Shown here piece after piece: positions 35,051 to 44,357 of a stretch of DNA of 64,000 bases (positions are counted from its first letter, which is position 1; each line of letters begins with the position of its first letter). The translations under genes and the position numbers were made by a program. The notes beneath the pieces are model-generated. The model was not told the origin of the DNA and did no database searches. It saw only the letters and a program-made list of their open reading frames with translations. The stretch is from CAZHYV01 sp964537055 (GTDB taxonomy: Bacteria; Myxococcota_A; Polyangia; Palsa-1104; JAEUJZ01). The stretch spans positions 1-64,000 of the forward strand of contig CAZHYV010000008.1 in the NCBI GenBank assembly GCA_964537055.1, in the 5' to 3' direction.

Positions 35051-37414
35051 ATGGCCCTTACAGATGAAGAGCGTGCTGCAATTGCAGATGCAAAAACCAC
35101 CGAACATAAGACCCACCGCCCTACCATTGCTACGTTAGAGGAAATCCTTTACCAGCCCATCCCTGTTTTGGATCACGGATTTGTCCGCGTGGTGGACTAT
35201 ATGGGCGACGATACCTCCATTGTGCAAGCGGCACGGGTTTCGTACGGTCGGGGTACGACCCGACTTAGGGATGACCGAGGTTTGATTCGCTATCTGATGC
35301 GTCATCGTCATACGACTCCGTTTGAAATGTGCGATATCAAACTGCATGTGAAGCTACCCATTTTCGTCGCCAGGCAGTGGATACGGCATAGAACTGCATG
35401 TTTGGCAGGAGATGCAAAGCTTTACTTTGATGCACCTTCTGGCCCCAAAAAGAACGCTAGAAAGCGACATAACATCACTGTAGAGAAATTTTATCAGCTT
35501 TGGCATGAGGGGACTTCACACAAAATTCCCAAAAAGAAGCCGCTTTATGTTGAAAACATTGATGCTCAATTTCAGTATTCAATTGCTGAACTTGCCAAAG
35601 TTGTAAAACGTCGCCCAGAAACCCTACGAAATTTGGTTCGCGAAGGGAAACTTGCGGTCATTCGTAAAGAGGCGAAAAAAGGCAACACCCCATACTTATT
35701 TATTCTTGGGAAAGACTGGATTGAGTATGCACAGAAAGAATTTACGGTCCATAGTCCGATAAAGAAGCGACTCTCCACGATGAATCTTCGAATGTGCGAT
35801 GAATCTACTGGAGAGATCAACCATACCCATGTTGCAGACATTTGGCAGACAGGGGTTCGTCCTGTGTTTAAGGTAACATTACAAAATGGGTACTCTTTAA
35901 CAATGACGCAGGACCATTTATGCCTCACCGAAGCAGGCTGGCAAACCTTAGCGCAGGCTACCCACCTCCATTTGACCAAAAATGAAACTGTGACTTGGAA
36001 TGCACACAGTCCTAAATTTGCCATCAATGGAATTCCAGCCTATCAAGATAGCACTTGGTTAAAAACGCAGCGTGCGCAAGGAATAGGAATTGAACAGATT
36101 GCGCAATCAGCAGGAGCCTCTTATCATACGATTCGTAAATGGTTAAAGATTCATAACCTAAAATATTCTCCTCAAGAAAAATCGTTGCTCTCTAGAAAAG
36201 CCCAACGGGGTCAGAAAAGGACCATCAAAAGAGAACCGATGAGTTCAAAAACCTTGGAAAGTATCCGCCGGGCACGTTCGGGGGAGCGTTCTAATTTTTG
36301 GCGGGGCGCAGTTTCTAGAGAGCGTGAGAATATTGGCCGGTGGACTCGAGAACAAGCTAAGATGGTTCATCAACAGAATGAATACCGATGTGTCATTTGT
36401 AAAGGGAAAGAAAGCCTTGCAGCTCACCATATTGATCCTGTGTGGAATAATCCTGACCGAGCAAGAGATTTGCAAAATCTTACAACCCTCTGCGGACGTT
36501 CTCATCGAGACCTGCATAGCAAAAATTTGGAGCTCTCTTTTCTAAATGTATTTCAAAGCAATGTGCCCCTACAAAATTTCTGGAGAGAGAATGGCCCGCA
36601 ATCCCGACCGGAAGCTAAAAAATTGCCAAGGGTGAAAAAGCTAATTCGGACTTACCAAAAGGTGGTAAAGATAGAATACGCCGGTTTACAAAAGACCTAT
36701 GATCTCGAGGTGACAGGGCCTTATCACAATTTTGTCGCTAACGGTTTTATTGTCCATAATAGCGTGAATGAATACTCAGCAAGGTATTCAGTGCTTGATA
36801 GGGAATTCTACATCCCAAAACCAGAGCATCTAGGCGTGCAGTCGACAAGCAACCGCCAGGGCAGGGGAGAATCCCTCCCCCAGGAGCAAGCAGAGCATGT
36901 GCTTCGGCTGCTCACCGAAGACGCAAACCTTTGCTATCAGCACTATAGTGAGTTTCTCAAGGAGGCCTCGGCTGGGCAAAGCGGCCAGGATAAGCCCGGG
37001 GGGCAGTCTGAATCTGACAGGCAGGCTGAGCATCACCAAGAAACAGATTCGGAAAAACTGCCGCTTTCACGTGAGCTCGCACGGATGAATCTGACGCTGA
37101 ACTACTACACACAGTGGTACTGGAAGATCAATCTACACAACCTGCTTCATTTTGTCGCTTTGCGTATCGACCCGCACGCCCAGTATGAGATTCGGGTATA
37201 TGCAGAAGCCATAGCCTCGATCCTTGCCAAATGGGTGCCTCTCGCCTGGGAAGCGTTTTCAGATTACCGGCTGCATGCGGCCGAATTTTCTAGCCAGGAA
37301 CTAAGGGCGATCAAACTTTTGCTAAGCGGCCAGACTCCAAACTTGACTGAGCTGGGGTTAAGCAAGCGCGAGCAGGATGAGTTTTGGAGGAAGCTAGATT
37401 CCTCACGGGATTGA
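35051..37414 (+). CDS. thyX: Flavin-dependent thymidylate synthase interrupted in frame by an intein
   Basis: 787 codons: N-extein residues 1-116, intein 117-570, C-extein 571-787, giving a mature enzyme of about 333 residues. ThyX methylates dUMP to dTMP using FAD, NADPH and methylenetetrahydrofolate. After splicing the signature RHRTA-SVNEYSARY is restored, exactly the FAD/dUMP-binding ThyX motif (RHRxxSxNExSxRY). The C-extein also has INLHNLLHFVALRIDPHAQYEIRVYA, including the catalytic-site Arg. A low-complexity insert rich in Gln, Ser, Gly and Asp (about residues 638-675) enlarges the C-extein. No thyA is in the window. Upstream divergent tyrS; no strong Shine-Dalgarno before the ATG. Confidence 0.95.
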   Translation: MALTDEERAAIADAKTTEHKTHRPTIATLEEILYQPIPVLDHGFVRVVDYMGDDTSIVQAARVSYGRGTTRLRDDRGLIRYLMRHRHTTPFEMCDIKLHVKLPIFVARQWIRHRTACLAGDAKLYFDAPSGPKKNARKRHNITVEKFYQLWHEGTSHKIPKKKPLYVENIDAQFQYSIAELAKVVKRRPETLRNLVREGKLAVIRKEAKKGNTPYLFILGKDWIEYAQKEFTVHSPIKKRLSTMNLRMCDESTGEINHTHVADIWQTGVRPVFKVTLQNGYSLTMTQDHLCLTEAGWQTLAQATHLHLTKNETVTWNAHSPKFAINGIPAYQDSTWLKTQRAQGIGIEQIAQSAGASYHTIRKWLKIHNLKYSPQEKSLLSRKAQRGQKRTIKREPMSSKTLESIRRARSGERSNFWRGAVSRERENIGRWTREQAKMVHQQNEYRCVICKGKESLAAHHIDPVWNNPDRARDLQNLTTLCGRSHRDLHSKNLELSFLNVFQSNVPLQNFWRENGPQSRPEAKKLPRVKKLIRTYQKVVKIEYAGLQKTYDLEVTGPYHNFVANGFIVHNSVNEYSARYSVLDREFYIPKPEHLGVQSTSNRQGRGESLPQEQAEHVLRLLTEDANLCYQHYSEFLKEASAGQSGQDKPGGQSESDRQAEHHQETDSEKLPLSRELARMNLTLNYYTQWYWKINLHNLLHFVALRIDPHAQYEIRVYAEAIASILAKWVPLAWEAFSDYRLHAAEFSSQELRAIKLLLSGQTPNLTELGLSKREQDEFWRKLDSSRD
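35399..36760 (+). mobile_element. ThyX intein with HNH homing endonuclease and two helix-turn-helix-like segments
   Basis: 454 codons from Cys117 (CLAGDAKLYF, block A) to Asn570, followed by Ser+1. Block B is TMTQDHLCLT (about 284); block F is YDLEVTGPYHNFVANG; block G is FIVHN with the penultimate His and terminal Asn. All self-splicing residues are present. Two insertions are visible. Between blocks A and B lies a segment with an excisionase/MerR-like helix-turn-helix (IAELAKVVKRRPETLRNLV, about 177-196). Between B and F lie a second helix-turn-helix (IEQIAQSAGASYHTIRKWL, about 347), a NUMOD-like SGERSNFWRG stretch and an HNH nuclease (RCVIC, AHHIDP, NLTTLC). The second zinc-ligand pair of the HNH is CGRSH, with Ser where Cys is usual. 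Confidence 0.93.
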
Positions 37415-37425
37415 TGAGGTAGACC

Positions 37426-38427
37426 CTACTTACTCTGATTAATCTCTACCACAAAGATTTTGCCTGTATTTGTACTTAGGGCAAGGTACCTTCCGTCCCA
37501 AGAGAATTTTGCTCGCTGGATTCTTCCCGAAATCCCATCCAGCGTAGAGAGAAGCACACCTGTCTTAAAATCTCGAAGCTGAACCTGATTGAGCTCTAAA
37601 GGCGTATCGCCTCCTTCAGGCTCATCCAAAAGAGCGACATAACGTCCTTCCGGATCAATGATAGCCACTCGATACATCGTATATGTTTTTCCTGAAATGG
37701 TACGAACCGAGCGATTCAAATCTTTTTGGATTTGTGAATAGAAAGAAAACTTCTGTTCGATCTTTGCTGCCTTTGCTGCAACGTGATATGCACCTTCGGG
37801 TGAAAAAATCAAAAGTTGATTTCCAGAGGGGGTCAACCGAAAACCTAACAAAGATTTTTTCCAGGGCTTTTTCCAAAGAGGGCAGTAATTTTTACATCGC
37901 TCCGAAAGGTCAAGGACCTCTAGTCCATGAGAACCATATCTTCCAGTAAGGGCTAAGTAATTCCCATCCATCGATAAAGAGCAACCTGAAATGTTGCGGT
38001 CATCATACCCATCCATACCCCGTTCATAAAAGTTCCAACCTCCCTTTTTATGAAATTCTGCTATGCTGATGATAGCGGAACCGCTCTCATTTCTGCCCTC
38101 GTACACATATCGTTTTCCTTCTTCTGAGGAACAGCGTTCGTTGCTCCCATTTCGTCGTTGTTTCAGCCAGATGGGAATGGGTTTTCGTGTAGTTTTCGGA
38201 AAAAATGCCTTATTTGTATCGCCCTGCTCATAGACAAGGAAGTGAGTCCCCTCAAGAAAGAACCAATCAAAAAAAGGAGAGAAACGCTTTTCTGTTTGAG
38301 GAGAAATTTCAGAAATAATTTTCATCCAGTAGACGTCTGCCGGGACTTTTTTCAGACTCGTTCCCCAAGAAATGTCCTTGCTGCCAAACAACATCCCTAG
38401 AAAAAAATAAACATGGATTCGTCTCAT
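37426..38427 (-). CDS. Exported WD40-like beta-propeller protein
   Basis: 333 residues. A short hydrophobic N-terminus (MRRIHVYFFLGMLFGS) looks like a signal peptide. The rest has repeats with the order hydrophobic strand, GxYLAL, then V.D.. (SLSMDGNYLALTGRYG, RLTPSGNQLLIFSPEG, AKFSWDGRYLALSTNTG, IIDPEGRYVALLDEPEG), the pattern of WD40-like/PD40 propellers. No catalytic residues. It resembles the protein at 44358 in layout and may be a distant paralogue. Function unknown; the gene is convergent with thyX. Confidence 0.7.
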   Translation of the reverse strand: MRRIHVYFFLGMLFGSKDISWGTSLKKVPADVYWMKIISEISPQTEKRFSPFFDWFFLEGTHFLVYEQGDTNKAFFPKTTRKPIPIWLKQRRNGSNERCSSEEGKRYVYEGRNESGSAIISIAEFHKKGGWNFYERGMDGYDDRNISGCSLSMDGNYLALTGRYGSHGLEVLDLSERCKNYCPLWKKPWKKSLLGFRLTPSGNQLLIFSPEGAYHVAAKAAKIEQKFSFYSQIQKDLNRSVRTISGKTYTMYRVAIIDPEGRYVALLDEPEGGDTPLELNQVQLRDFKTGVLLSTLDGISGRIQRAKFSWDGRYLALSTNTGKIFVVEINQSK

Positions 38428-38572
38428 CTCAAGAAAGTCTTATCCTGATGACCAGAATATTACAAATTTAATGTGAATCTGACGCCTATTCCAACAGGTT
38501 AAAATCCTTTTTTTGAAAATTCCTTTATAAATCGGCTGGTTATGTATATTTTCTCAATTGAAGGAGGAAGCT

Positions 38573-40228
38573 ATGCATTCCCAATTTTTCTTGTCGCTCG
38601 TCTTCATCGTATCGTCCAGCTTACTAATCCAAGGATGTAGTTCTTCTCAGGGATCTACCCCTAACTCTGAGGTTGCTTCTGTTTCCCAAGAGCTTGTTAT
38701 CGGGGGACGATCCTATCAGAAGATTCAAGGAGATATACTGATTCCCTTATCTCCAACCCGTGAACTTGTTAAAACCCATGATCACTGGTATGGGGTCATC
38801 CCTTTTGTCATTGATTCGGGAGTGCCCGCTCCTTTAAAGACCCGAATTCAAGAGGCCATAAGAGAATGGCAAGATAAAGCGGGTATTCCCTTTGTTAATC
38901 GTACAACCCATACGGATTATATAAAGTTCAGTACATTTGTAAGCGAGGATGGCTTTAGGGGGTTTTCACCTGTGGGAAGACAGCGCGGAGAGACCTCAAT
39001 CATTTTAGTAGAAGGAGCGGCAAGAGAAACGATTGTCCATGAAATTGGGCATGCCCTTGGCTTATGGCACGAACACACCCGACCTGATCGGGATTGCTGT
39101 ATTAAGCTATATCTAGATAACGTAGAAGACTATGCAAAACCTGCCTTCAAAAGGATTGATGAGATCTTCTCTTCAAGCGAGTATGGGTACTACGGTCCGT
39201 ACGATGTTGCGTCCATTATGCATTATGGAGGAGTCGACAGTTCAATCGCTGTTGATCGCTCAAAGCCGACGCATACCCGCAAAGACGGGGGTGCAATTCC
39301 TTGGGCGACATCCCTGAGCGCGGGGGATATTAATGCAGTTTGGCATATCTTCCATGATGCCTGGTATTACCGAGATCAGAGTGGCAAGACCTCGATAGAG
39401 GAAACAGATGCGAATTATGAATTCGCCTCAACCGATTGGAATAAGGATGGATTTACAGATCTCGTCATGTTTAAAAAGAAATTCACTGGAAGCATGAGTA
39501 CCGAGGTTCATATCTATTCAGGGGCGAAAGGCTTTAAAGAAGATCTGCTCCATACGGGAACCGCTTTGCATGAAACGGATGGGAATTTTTCTTTGACCAT
39601 GGCAGATTGGAATCGAGATGGCATGGCAGATATGGTTGCATTCCGAAAAAAAGGGGGTGGTTCTACTGAAGTACATATCTACTCGGGAGCAACCAATTTC
39701 TCGACCGTCTTGCTCCATGCATCGACCGCGCTTCCTGAAACAGATTCAACCTTTTGGTTAGGTATGGCCGACTGGAATCGAGATGGGGCGCAAGATATGA
39801 TTGCTGTAAAGAAGAGTAGGACTGGATCTCGTATGACCGAGGTACATATCTACTCAGGAGCGACAACATTTAAAACTGCGCTTATGCACACAGCCACCGC
39901 CCTCCATGAAACAGATCAAAACTATGATTTTGTGTTGAATCGCTTTTTTGGGGATGGAATTGTCGATTTGTTCGCGATTCGGAAAACGAGTGGTACTAAA
40001 CGAACAGAAATACATATCCTGTCAGGGGGAGATAATTTTTCTCGATTTATCGACCAAAGAATCACCCAATTGCCAGAGACGAACAGCAATTTTGCTTTTG
40101 TGTCCGGAGCCTTTGGCATTGGGCCTGAAGTTCTGGCCATTCAAAAGGCTGGATCTGGGAGTACTGAAGTTTTCTCTTTGGCGACTCCAGTCACCATCAC
40201 CTTTAGCGGCGGTGGAGGGGGCAGCTAG
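38573..40228 (+). CDS. Astacin-like zinc metalloprotease lipoprotein with FG-GAP repeats
   Basis: 551 residues from the ATG at 38573, five bases after a perfect AAGGAGG. The lipobox is LIQGC at about residue 22. The protease domain (about 60-260) has the M12A zinc motif HEIGHALGLWHEHTR (from residue 156) and the Met-turn SIMHYGG. From about residue 270 there are five FG-GAP/VCBS-type repeats of about 53 residues (ADWNRDGMADMVAFRK, STEVHIYSGA), forming a propeller-like C-terminal domain; the tail is GGGGGS. It should be a surface- or periplasm-anchored protease. Regulation and substrate unknown. Confidence 0.9.
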   Translation: MHSQFFLSLVFIVSSSLLIQGCSSSQGSTPNSEVASVSQELVIGGRSYQKIQGDILIPLSPTRELVKTHDHWYGVIPFVIDSGVPAPLKTRIQEAIREWQDKAGIPFVNRTTHTDYIKFSTFVSEDGFRGFSPVGRQRGETSIILVEGAARETIVHEIGHALGLWHEHTRPDRDCCIKLYLDNVEDYAKPAFKRIDEIFSSSEYGYYGPYDVASIMHYGGVDSSIAVDRSKPTHTRKDGGAIPWATSLSAGDINAVWHIFHDAWYYRDQSGKTSIEETDANYEFASTDWNKDGFTDLVMFKKKFTGSMSTEVHIYSGAKGFKEDLLHTGTALHETDGNFSLTMADWNRDGMADMVAFRKKGGGSTEVHIYSGATNFSTVLLHASTALPETDSTFWLGMADWNRDGAQDMIAVKKSRTGSRMTEVHIYSGATTFKTALMHTATALHETDQNYDFVLNRFFGDGIVDLFAIRKTSGTKRTEIHILSGGDNFSRFIDQRITQLPETNSNFAFVSGAFGIGPEVLAIQKAGSGSTEVFSLATPVTITFSGGGGGS

Positions 40229-40297
40229 GGTGGAGGGACATGAGGGGAAGGGACAGCTAGATTGAATTCGTTTACAACGTTATGATGAAGTCTGCTT

Positions 40298-41395
40298 TTA
40301 GAAGAGCTCTGGCGTTTCAATCGGATCGCTTGCCTTTGCCTTCATCGGTAGCCCCAGGTGTTCATACGCCTTGCGGGAAGCCATCCGCCCTCGTGGACTC
40401 CGGATCAAAAATCCTTCTTGGATCAAAAAAGGCTCGTACACATCTTCAAGGGTGGCGGCTTCTTCAGAAACTGCCGCCGCCAGCGATTCAATTCCCACCG
40501 GACCCCCATCAAACCGGCCGATGATCGACCGCAATAGCAGCCGGTCCATCTCGTCAAGGCCCCCTTTGTCAACGCCCAGCCTCGTTAGCGCATGGGCGGC
40601 AATCTCTTGGGTGACTTGGCCTGTTCCTTCGACCTCGGCGAAATCTCGCACTCGCCTTAGCAAACGGTTGGCAATTCGTGGGGTTCCTCGGGCCCGTCTG
40701 CCAATTTCAAAACAGGCAGACTCGGTAATTTCAACCTGCAAGCGTTTTGCGGAAAGGCGGACAATTTCTGCAAGCTCTTCTGCTCTGTAGTAATCAAGCC
40801 TAAGAACAATCCCAAACCGATCTCGCAGAGGAGACGTAAGCAGCCCCGTCCTGGTAGTTGCACCTACCAGTGTAAACTTGGGAAGCGTCATATGAATAAG
40901 CTGGGCCGCTGGACCTTCCCCCACGGGAATCTCAATACGGTAATCTTCCATCGCAGGGTAAAGGTATTCTTCCACCACCGGCTGTAACCGGTGAATTTCG
41001 TCGATGAAGAACACATCGCGTTCGGTAAGACCTGTCAGGTAGCTTGCAAGCGTTCCTTTGTGATCGATAGCGGGAGCTCCTACCGGCCGTAGGTTGACCT
41101 GTAGCGCACCCGCAATGAGATGAGCGAGCGTTGTTTTGCCAAGGCCCGGAGGACCGCAAAAAAGCACGTGATCAAGCGACTCTCCTCTCCGGCGGGCTGC
41201 TTCCACAAACACCTTCAGATTATCGACAACACGGCGCTGGCCAATGTACTCGTCAAAGCTGCGTGGACGCAAAGCTGCGTCGAAGGCATCATCCCGAACT
41301 AGCTTCGAGGGCCGGACTTCGGGGGCTGATAGCACAGGTTCCTCTGCCGAGGAAGAGACAAGGGGCGATTGTTCTTCATGCCGTTTTCGTGCCAT
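40298..41395 (-). CDS. ruvB: Holliday junction branch-migration ATPase RuvB
   Basis: 365 residues. RuvB forms hexameric rings that drive branch migration with RuvA. Walker A is GPPGLGKTTLAHLIA, Walker B is FFIDEIHRLQPVVEEYLYPAMED, and GATTRTGLLTSPLRDRFG is the sensor/arginine-finger region; the C-terminal winged helix has LIQEGFLIRSPRGRMAS. The N-terminus carries about 30 extra Ser/Glu/Pro-rich residues. ruvA and ruvC are not adjacent. The gene is convergent with the astacin gene. Confidence 0.96.
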   Translation of the reverse strand: MARKRHEEQSPLVSSSAEEPVLSAPEVRPSKLVRDDAFDAALRPRSFDEYIGQRRVVDNLKVFVEAARRRGESLDHVLFCGPPGLGKTTLAHLIAGALQVNLRPVGAPAIDHKGTLASYLTGLTERDVFFIDEIHRLQPVVEEYLYPAMEDYRIEIPVGEGPAAQLIHMTLPKFTLVGATTRTGLLTSPLRDRFGIVLRLDYYRAEELAEIVRLSAKRLQVEITESACFEIGRRARGTPRIANRLLRRVRDFAEVEGTGQVTQEIAAHALTRLGVDKGGLDEMDRLLLRSIIGRFDGGPVGIESLAAAVSEEAATLEDVYEPFLIQEGFLIRSPRGRMASRKAYEHLGLPMKAKASDPIETPELF

Positions 41396-41448
41396 GGAAG
41401 AAACGTACCATAAGGTGAATATTTGTACAGAGGTTTTTGTTCGGAATT

Positions 41449-42954
41449 TTATAGCTCCAGCGTTGAGAGAATGACCTTCTGCTTTAACGAGGTTTCTTCA
41501 TATTCTGTTTTTGGATCAGAATCCTCGACAATCCCAGCACCAGTATAAAGGTACAATTCCTTTTCAAGGAGCAATGCCGAACGGATTGCCACGGCCATGT
41601 GTCCGTCTCCCTTTTCATCGAACCAACCAATGGGTCCTGCGTAAAGGCCTCGACTCTGCGGTTCATTGGCAAGGAGAATCGAAAGGGCCTGTTTGGTAGG
41701 ATAACCTCCTAACGCAGGGGTCGGGTGAAGTTTCTCGACCAACGAGAGGATATGTTCTCCCTGGGAAAGGATGCCTTTCATGGGTGTGTGTAGATGCAGA
41801 AGATGAGGCAGTGCTTTGATCTGAGGAGAAGAGGGCATTTCCCAAGAAGTGCACAGGGGCTTTAGGTTCTGCAAAAAATGTTGGACCACCCATTGGTGCT
41901 CCCGTTGGTCTTTTTCGCTTGCAATAAGCTTCTTCCCCTGACTCTCCCGATCAGGAAGTACAGAAATAGAGCCAGCCACGGCTTCGGTACAAATGGTAAG
42001 ACCTTGTTTTTGTACCAAGCCCTCCGGGGTTGCTCCCAGAAAAACGGAATTTCCACTGAGAAAGAAGAAACACGTGGACGAAGTGTTTTGTAAGAGGAGC
42101 CGCTCAAACATAGGGTACGGATGAAGAGAATCAACAAACGTAAGCCGGTCCCTTCGGGCTGCAACCACTTTGGAAACATCGGCTTGGGTAATCGCTTTCA
42201 AAATGGTACGGATGTAGAGATTCCACGATGGGTAGGGAAGGTGCTCTTGCCTAAGAAGGTGTGAAGAACAGTGCCTCCTTGAAGCAGCATCCTTACAGGA
42301 AGTCCTTTCTTTCTCTGGAGAGTGTTCCTGATTTTCCATTCGAGCAACAATGCTTCGTAATTCGCCAAGCACCATCGAAAATGCCTCTGCTTGAGGCATC
42401 TGCTGGGGTTGAAAGCATAGCCTAAGCCAGGCCAAAGAACCTTTTTGCTCGTAGGACCATTTCGGGAGAAAAAAGAACCCATCGCCAAAATCTTTCCAGA
42501 GAGGATCCACTTTCTCTGCTTGCGAGAAAGCAAGGGCTCCAAAGAACCGGGCGGAGGGACGTTCTTCTGCCTTGGGAAAGCGACGTTCTTCTGCGTTTGG
42601 AGATGCTTCCTTTAAGGAAGAGTCCCCTAATGGAAATTCTTCTAAAGAAAGGAAAGTAGCCTGAGCAAGGATGTCTTGTGCCTGCGCTTGTACCTCTAAA
42701 AGAGAGCTTTGCCTGTAGACAGGAATTTTCCACGTGGCTCCGGATGTAACGCACGAAGAATAAGACACATCCGAAGGAAACCAGCAGAATTGTACTTTTT
42801 CTCGAGGGAGTAGATAAATTTGTTGTTGTCTAGGAATGAGGGGAGCCGTTAGCGTGAGGATCCAAGTCTTTTCTGGCTGCGCAAAAGCCTGACGAAGCCC
42901 TTGGGTGACCCAAGGAATCCATGTTGCTAAAAGAGACGAGGTCTCAAGGCCCAT
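41449..42954 (-). CDS. menF: Isochorismate synthase (MenF-like)
   Basis: 501 residues of the chorismate-binding family. The C-terminal half has FLGATPEGLVQK, CTEAVAGSI, LHPTPALGGYPTKQAL and RGLYAGPIGWFDEKGDGHMAVAIR, the blocks that characterise isochorismate synthases; GAGIVEDSDPKTEYEET holds the Mg-binding acidic residues. Converts chorismate to isochorismate, entering menaquinone or siderophore synthesis; the polyprenyl synthase in this window favours menaquinone, but no other men gene is near. An exact 13-base duplication (42558-42570, 42582-42594) adds a repeated AEER unit in the N-terminal half. Confidence 0.88.
   Translation of the reverse strand: MGLETSSLLATWIPWVTQGLRQAFAQPEKTWILTLTAPLIPRQQQIYLLPREKVQFCWFPSDVSYSSCVTSGATWKIPVYRQSSLLEVQAQAQDILAQATFLSLEEFPLGDSSLKEASPNAEERRFPKAEERPSARFFGALAFSQAEKVDPLWKDFGDGFFFLPKWSYEQKGSLAWLRLCFQPQQMPQAEAFSMVLGELRSIVARMENQEHSPEKERTSCKDAASRRHCSSHLLRQEHLPYPSWNLYIRTILKAITQADVSKVVAARRDRLTFVDSLHPYPMFERLLLQNTSSTCFFFLSGNSVFLGATPEGLVQKQGLTICTEAVAGSISVLPDRESQGKKLIASEKDQREHQWVVQHFLQNLKPLCTSWEMPSSPQIKALPHLLHLHTPMKGILSQGEHILSLVEKLHPTPALGGYPTKQALSILLANEPQSRGLYAGPIGWFDEKGDGHMAVAIRSALLLEKELYLYTGAGIVEDSDPKTEYEETSLKQKVILSTLEL
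42558..42594. repeat. In-frame direct repeat inside menF
   Basis: Two exact 13-base copies (gacgttcttctgc) with a 24-base period, expanding a charged loop that reads NAEERRFPKAEERPS. Confidence 0.75.
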
Positions 42955-42960
42955 TCGATT

Positions 42961-44196
42961 CTACCTCCTCTTCGAGGCCTTCGATGGATTCTCAAAAGAA
43001 CGGCGGGGTCTTCGTTGGGTTTCTTCTAAGGAAAACGCTTTCGTTCTTGGTGAGGAAGAATGTTGTGAGAACGAAGGTTTTTCTTTTCGCAAGGGCTTTT
43101 CTAAGAGAGTTTTTCCAAGCGAAGGTTTTTTTTGACGAGGTCGCTCTGACGAGATCTTTATCTTTTCTTGCGGCAGTTTTTCCAGAAAAGGTTTCTCTCG
43201 AGGGCGCAGGTTTTTAGTGCGTTTTCTCAAAAACGATTCTGGATGCACTACATCATGCCCCACCATCTTTCCAAGGCCGACCATTTGATACAAGTTTTCG
43301 ATCTCATCAGGTTTTAGCTTACGGAAGGTTCCCACTTCCATATCAAGGACGGACATAAATGCGTACTGCACCCGGGCTAGCTTTAAAAGGGAGCTGCCGA
43401 TCGCTTCGGCCATCCGGTAGATCTGTCGATTTTTCCCCTCGTGCAGCGTCAATTCAAGCCAAGTATGCTTCGAGGTCGTTGCTAGGACACGTACCTCGCA
43501 AGGAGAGCTTCGCTCAGTTTTTGGTTTTCGGGTTTGTTGAGGACGTCTTGACGAAGAATCCGAAGAAGGTTTTTGAAAGCCCTGCCCGGATGGCTGGAAA
43601 TCTCGTACTGGTGGAAGAACAACCCCTTGTTCTAGCTGCTTCACCTGGTCTTTTGACAAAAATCCCTTCATCTTAGCGTGATAGATCTTTTCGACGCCAT
43701 ACCGTGGGTGCATCAAGCGGTTTGCTAAATTTCCATCGTTGGTTAATAAAATGGCGCCCTCGGTGTTGTAATCCAGCCGTCCTACCGAAAACAAACGCAC
43801 CTTCGAGATCTTCGGTAGTTTTTTCGATGGAGCAGATGGCACAGAAATTGGTTTTTTTGCAGAAGGCGACCTTAGACTTGGTTTGGTCTCCTCTTGAGAA
43901 CGCTCACTCGCTGCGTCCTGGTAGGGCGTCTCTAAAAGCGAAAAGATGGTTGGCCGCCCCTCAGGATCGCTAGCGGTAGTGACATACCCCTTTGGTTTAT
44001 TGAGAATCAGATAGACCAGCGGTTCGGCAAAGACTTTCTTCCCTTGTAGGCTCACTTCATCCTGGGATGGGTCAACCTGCGTACCTAGCACAGTCACCGT
44101 TTTCCCATTGACCTTGACTTGCCCATCAAGGATCATCTCCTCTGCATGTCGCCTCGAAGCGACCCCCGCTTTCGCCAGAAATAGCTGTAATCTCAT
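42961..44196 (-). CDS. rluB: 23S/16S rRNA pseudouridine synthase of the RsuA/RluB family with insertions and basic tail
   Basis: 411 residues from the ATG at 44196 (GAGG upstream); the frame is open to 44244. The N-terminal S4 domain is MRLQLFLAKAGVASRRHAEE; the catalytic motif is VGRLDYNTEGAILLTNDG with the Asp nucleophile; NRQIYRMAEAIG closes the active site. Subfamily (RluB versus RluE/RsuA) is by resemblance only. Two insertions of low-complexity Ser/Pro/Lys sequence interrupt the fold (after FSLLETPY and after RDFQPSGQG), and about 110 Arg/Lys/Ser-rich residues follow the catalytic domain. The gene is six bases before menF. Confidence 0.88.
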   Translation of the reverse strand: MRLQLFLAKAGVASRRHAEEMILDGQVKVNGKTVTVLGTQVDPSQDEVSLQGKKVFAEPLVYLILNKPKGYVTTASDPEGRPTIFSLLETPYQDAASERSQEETKPSLRSPSAKKPISVPSAPSKKLPKISKVRLFSVGRLDYNTEGAILLTNDGNLANRLMHPRYGVEKIYHAKMKGFLSKDQVKQLEQGVVLPPVRDFQPSGQGFQKPSSDSSSRRPQQTRKPKTERSSPCEVRVLATTSKHTWLELTLHEGKNRQIYRMAEAIGSSLLKLARVQYAFMSVLDMEVGTFRKLKPDEIENLYQMVGLGKMVGHDVVHPESFLRKRTKNLRPREKPFLEKLPQEKIKISSERPRQKKPSLGKTLLEKPLRKEKPSFSQHSSSPRTKAFSLEETQRRPRRSFENPSKASKRR

Positions 44197-44357
44197 ATGT
44201 GGTTTCCTCGCGTGCATGGTAAAAGACAAAAGCGCTGCTGGCAAGAGAGGTTTTCTTTAAGGACGCCTAAGGATGCAAAATTCATGCTCAGAAAGTATCC
44301 TAGGATCTAAAAAACATCCTGCTTGCAGGCAGTAGGTGAGCAGGATAAAGTAATGTG

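Noticed and set aside
34872..35138. Plus-strand frame of 88 codons between tyrS and thyX
   Set aside because: It overlaps the starts of both real genes, and no Shine-Dalgarno or domain is seen.
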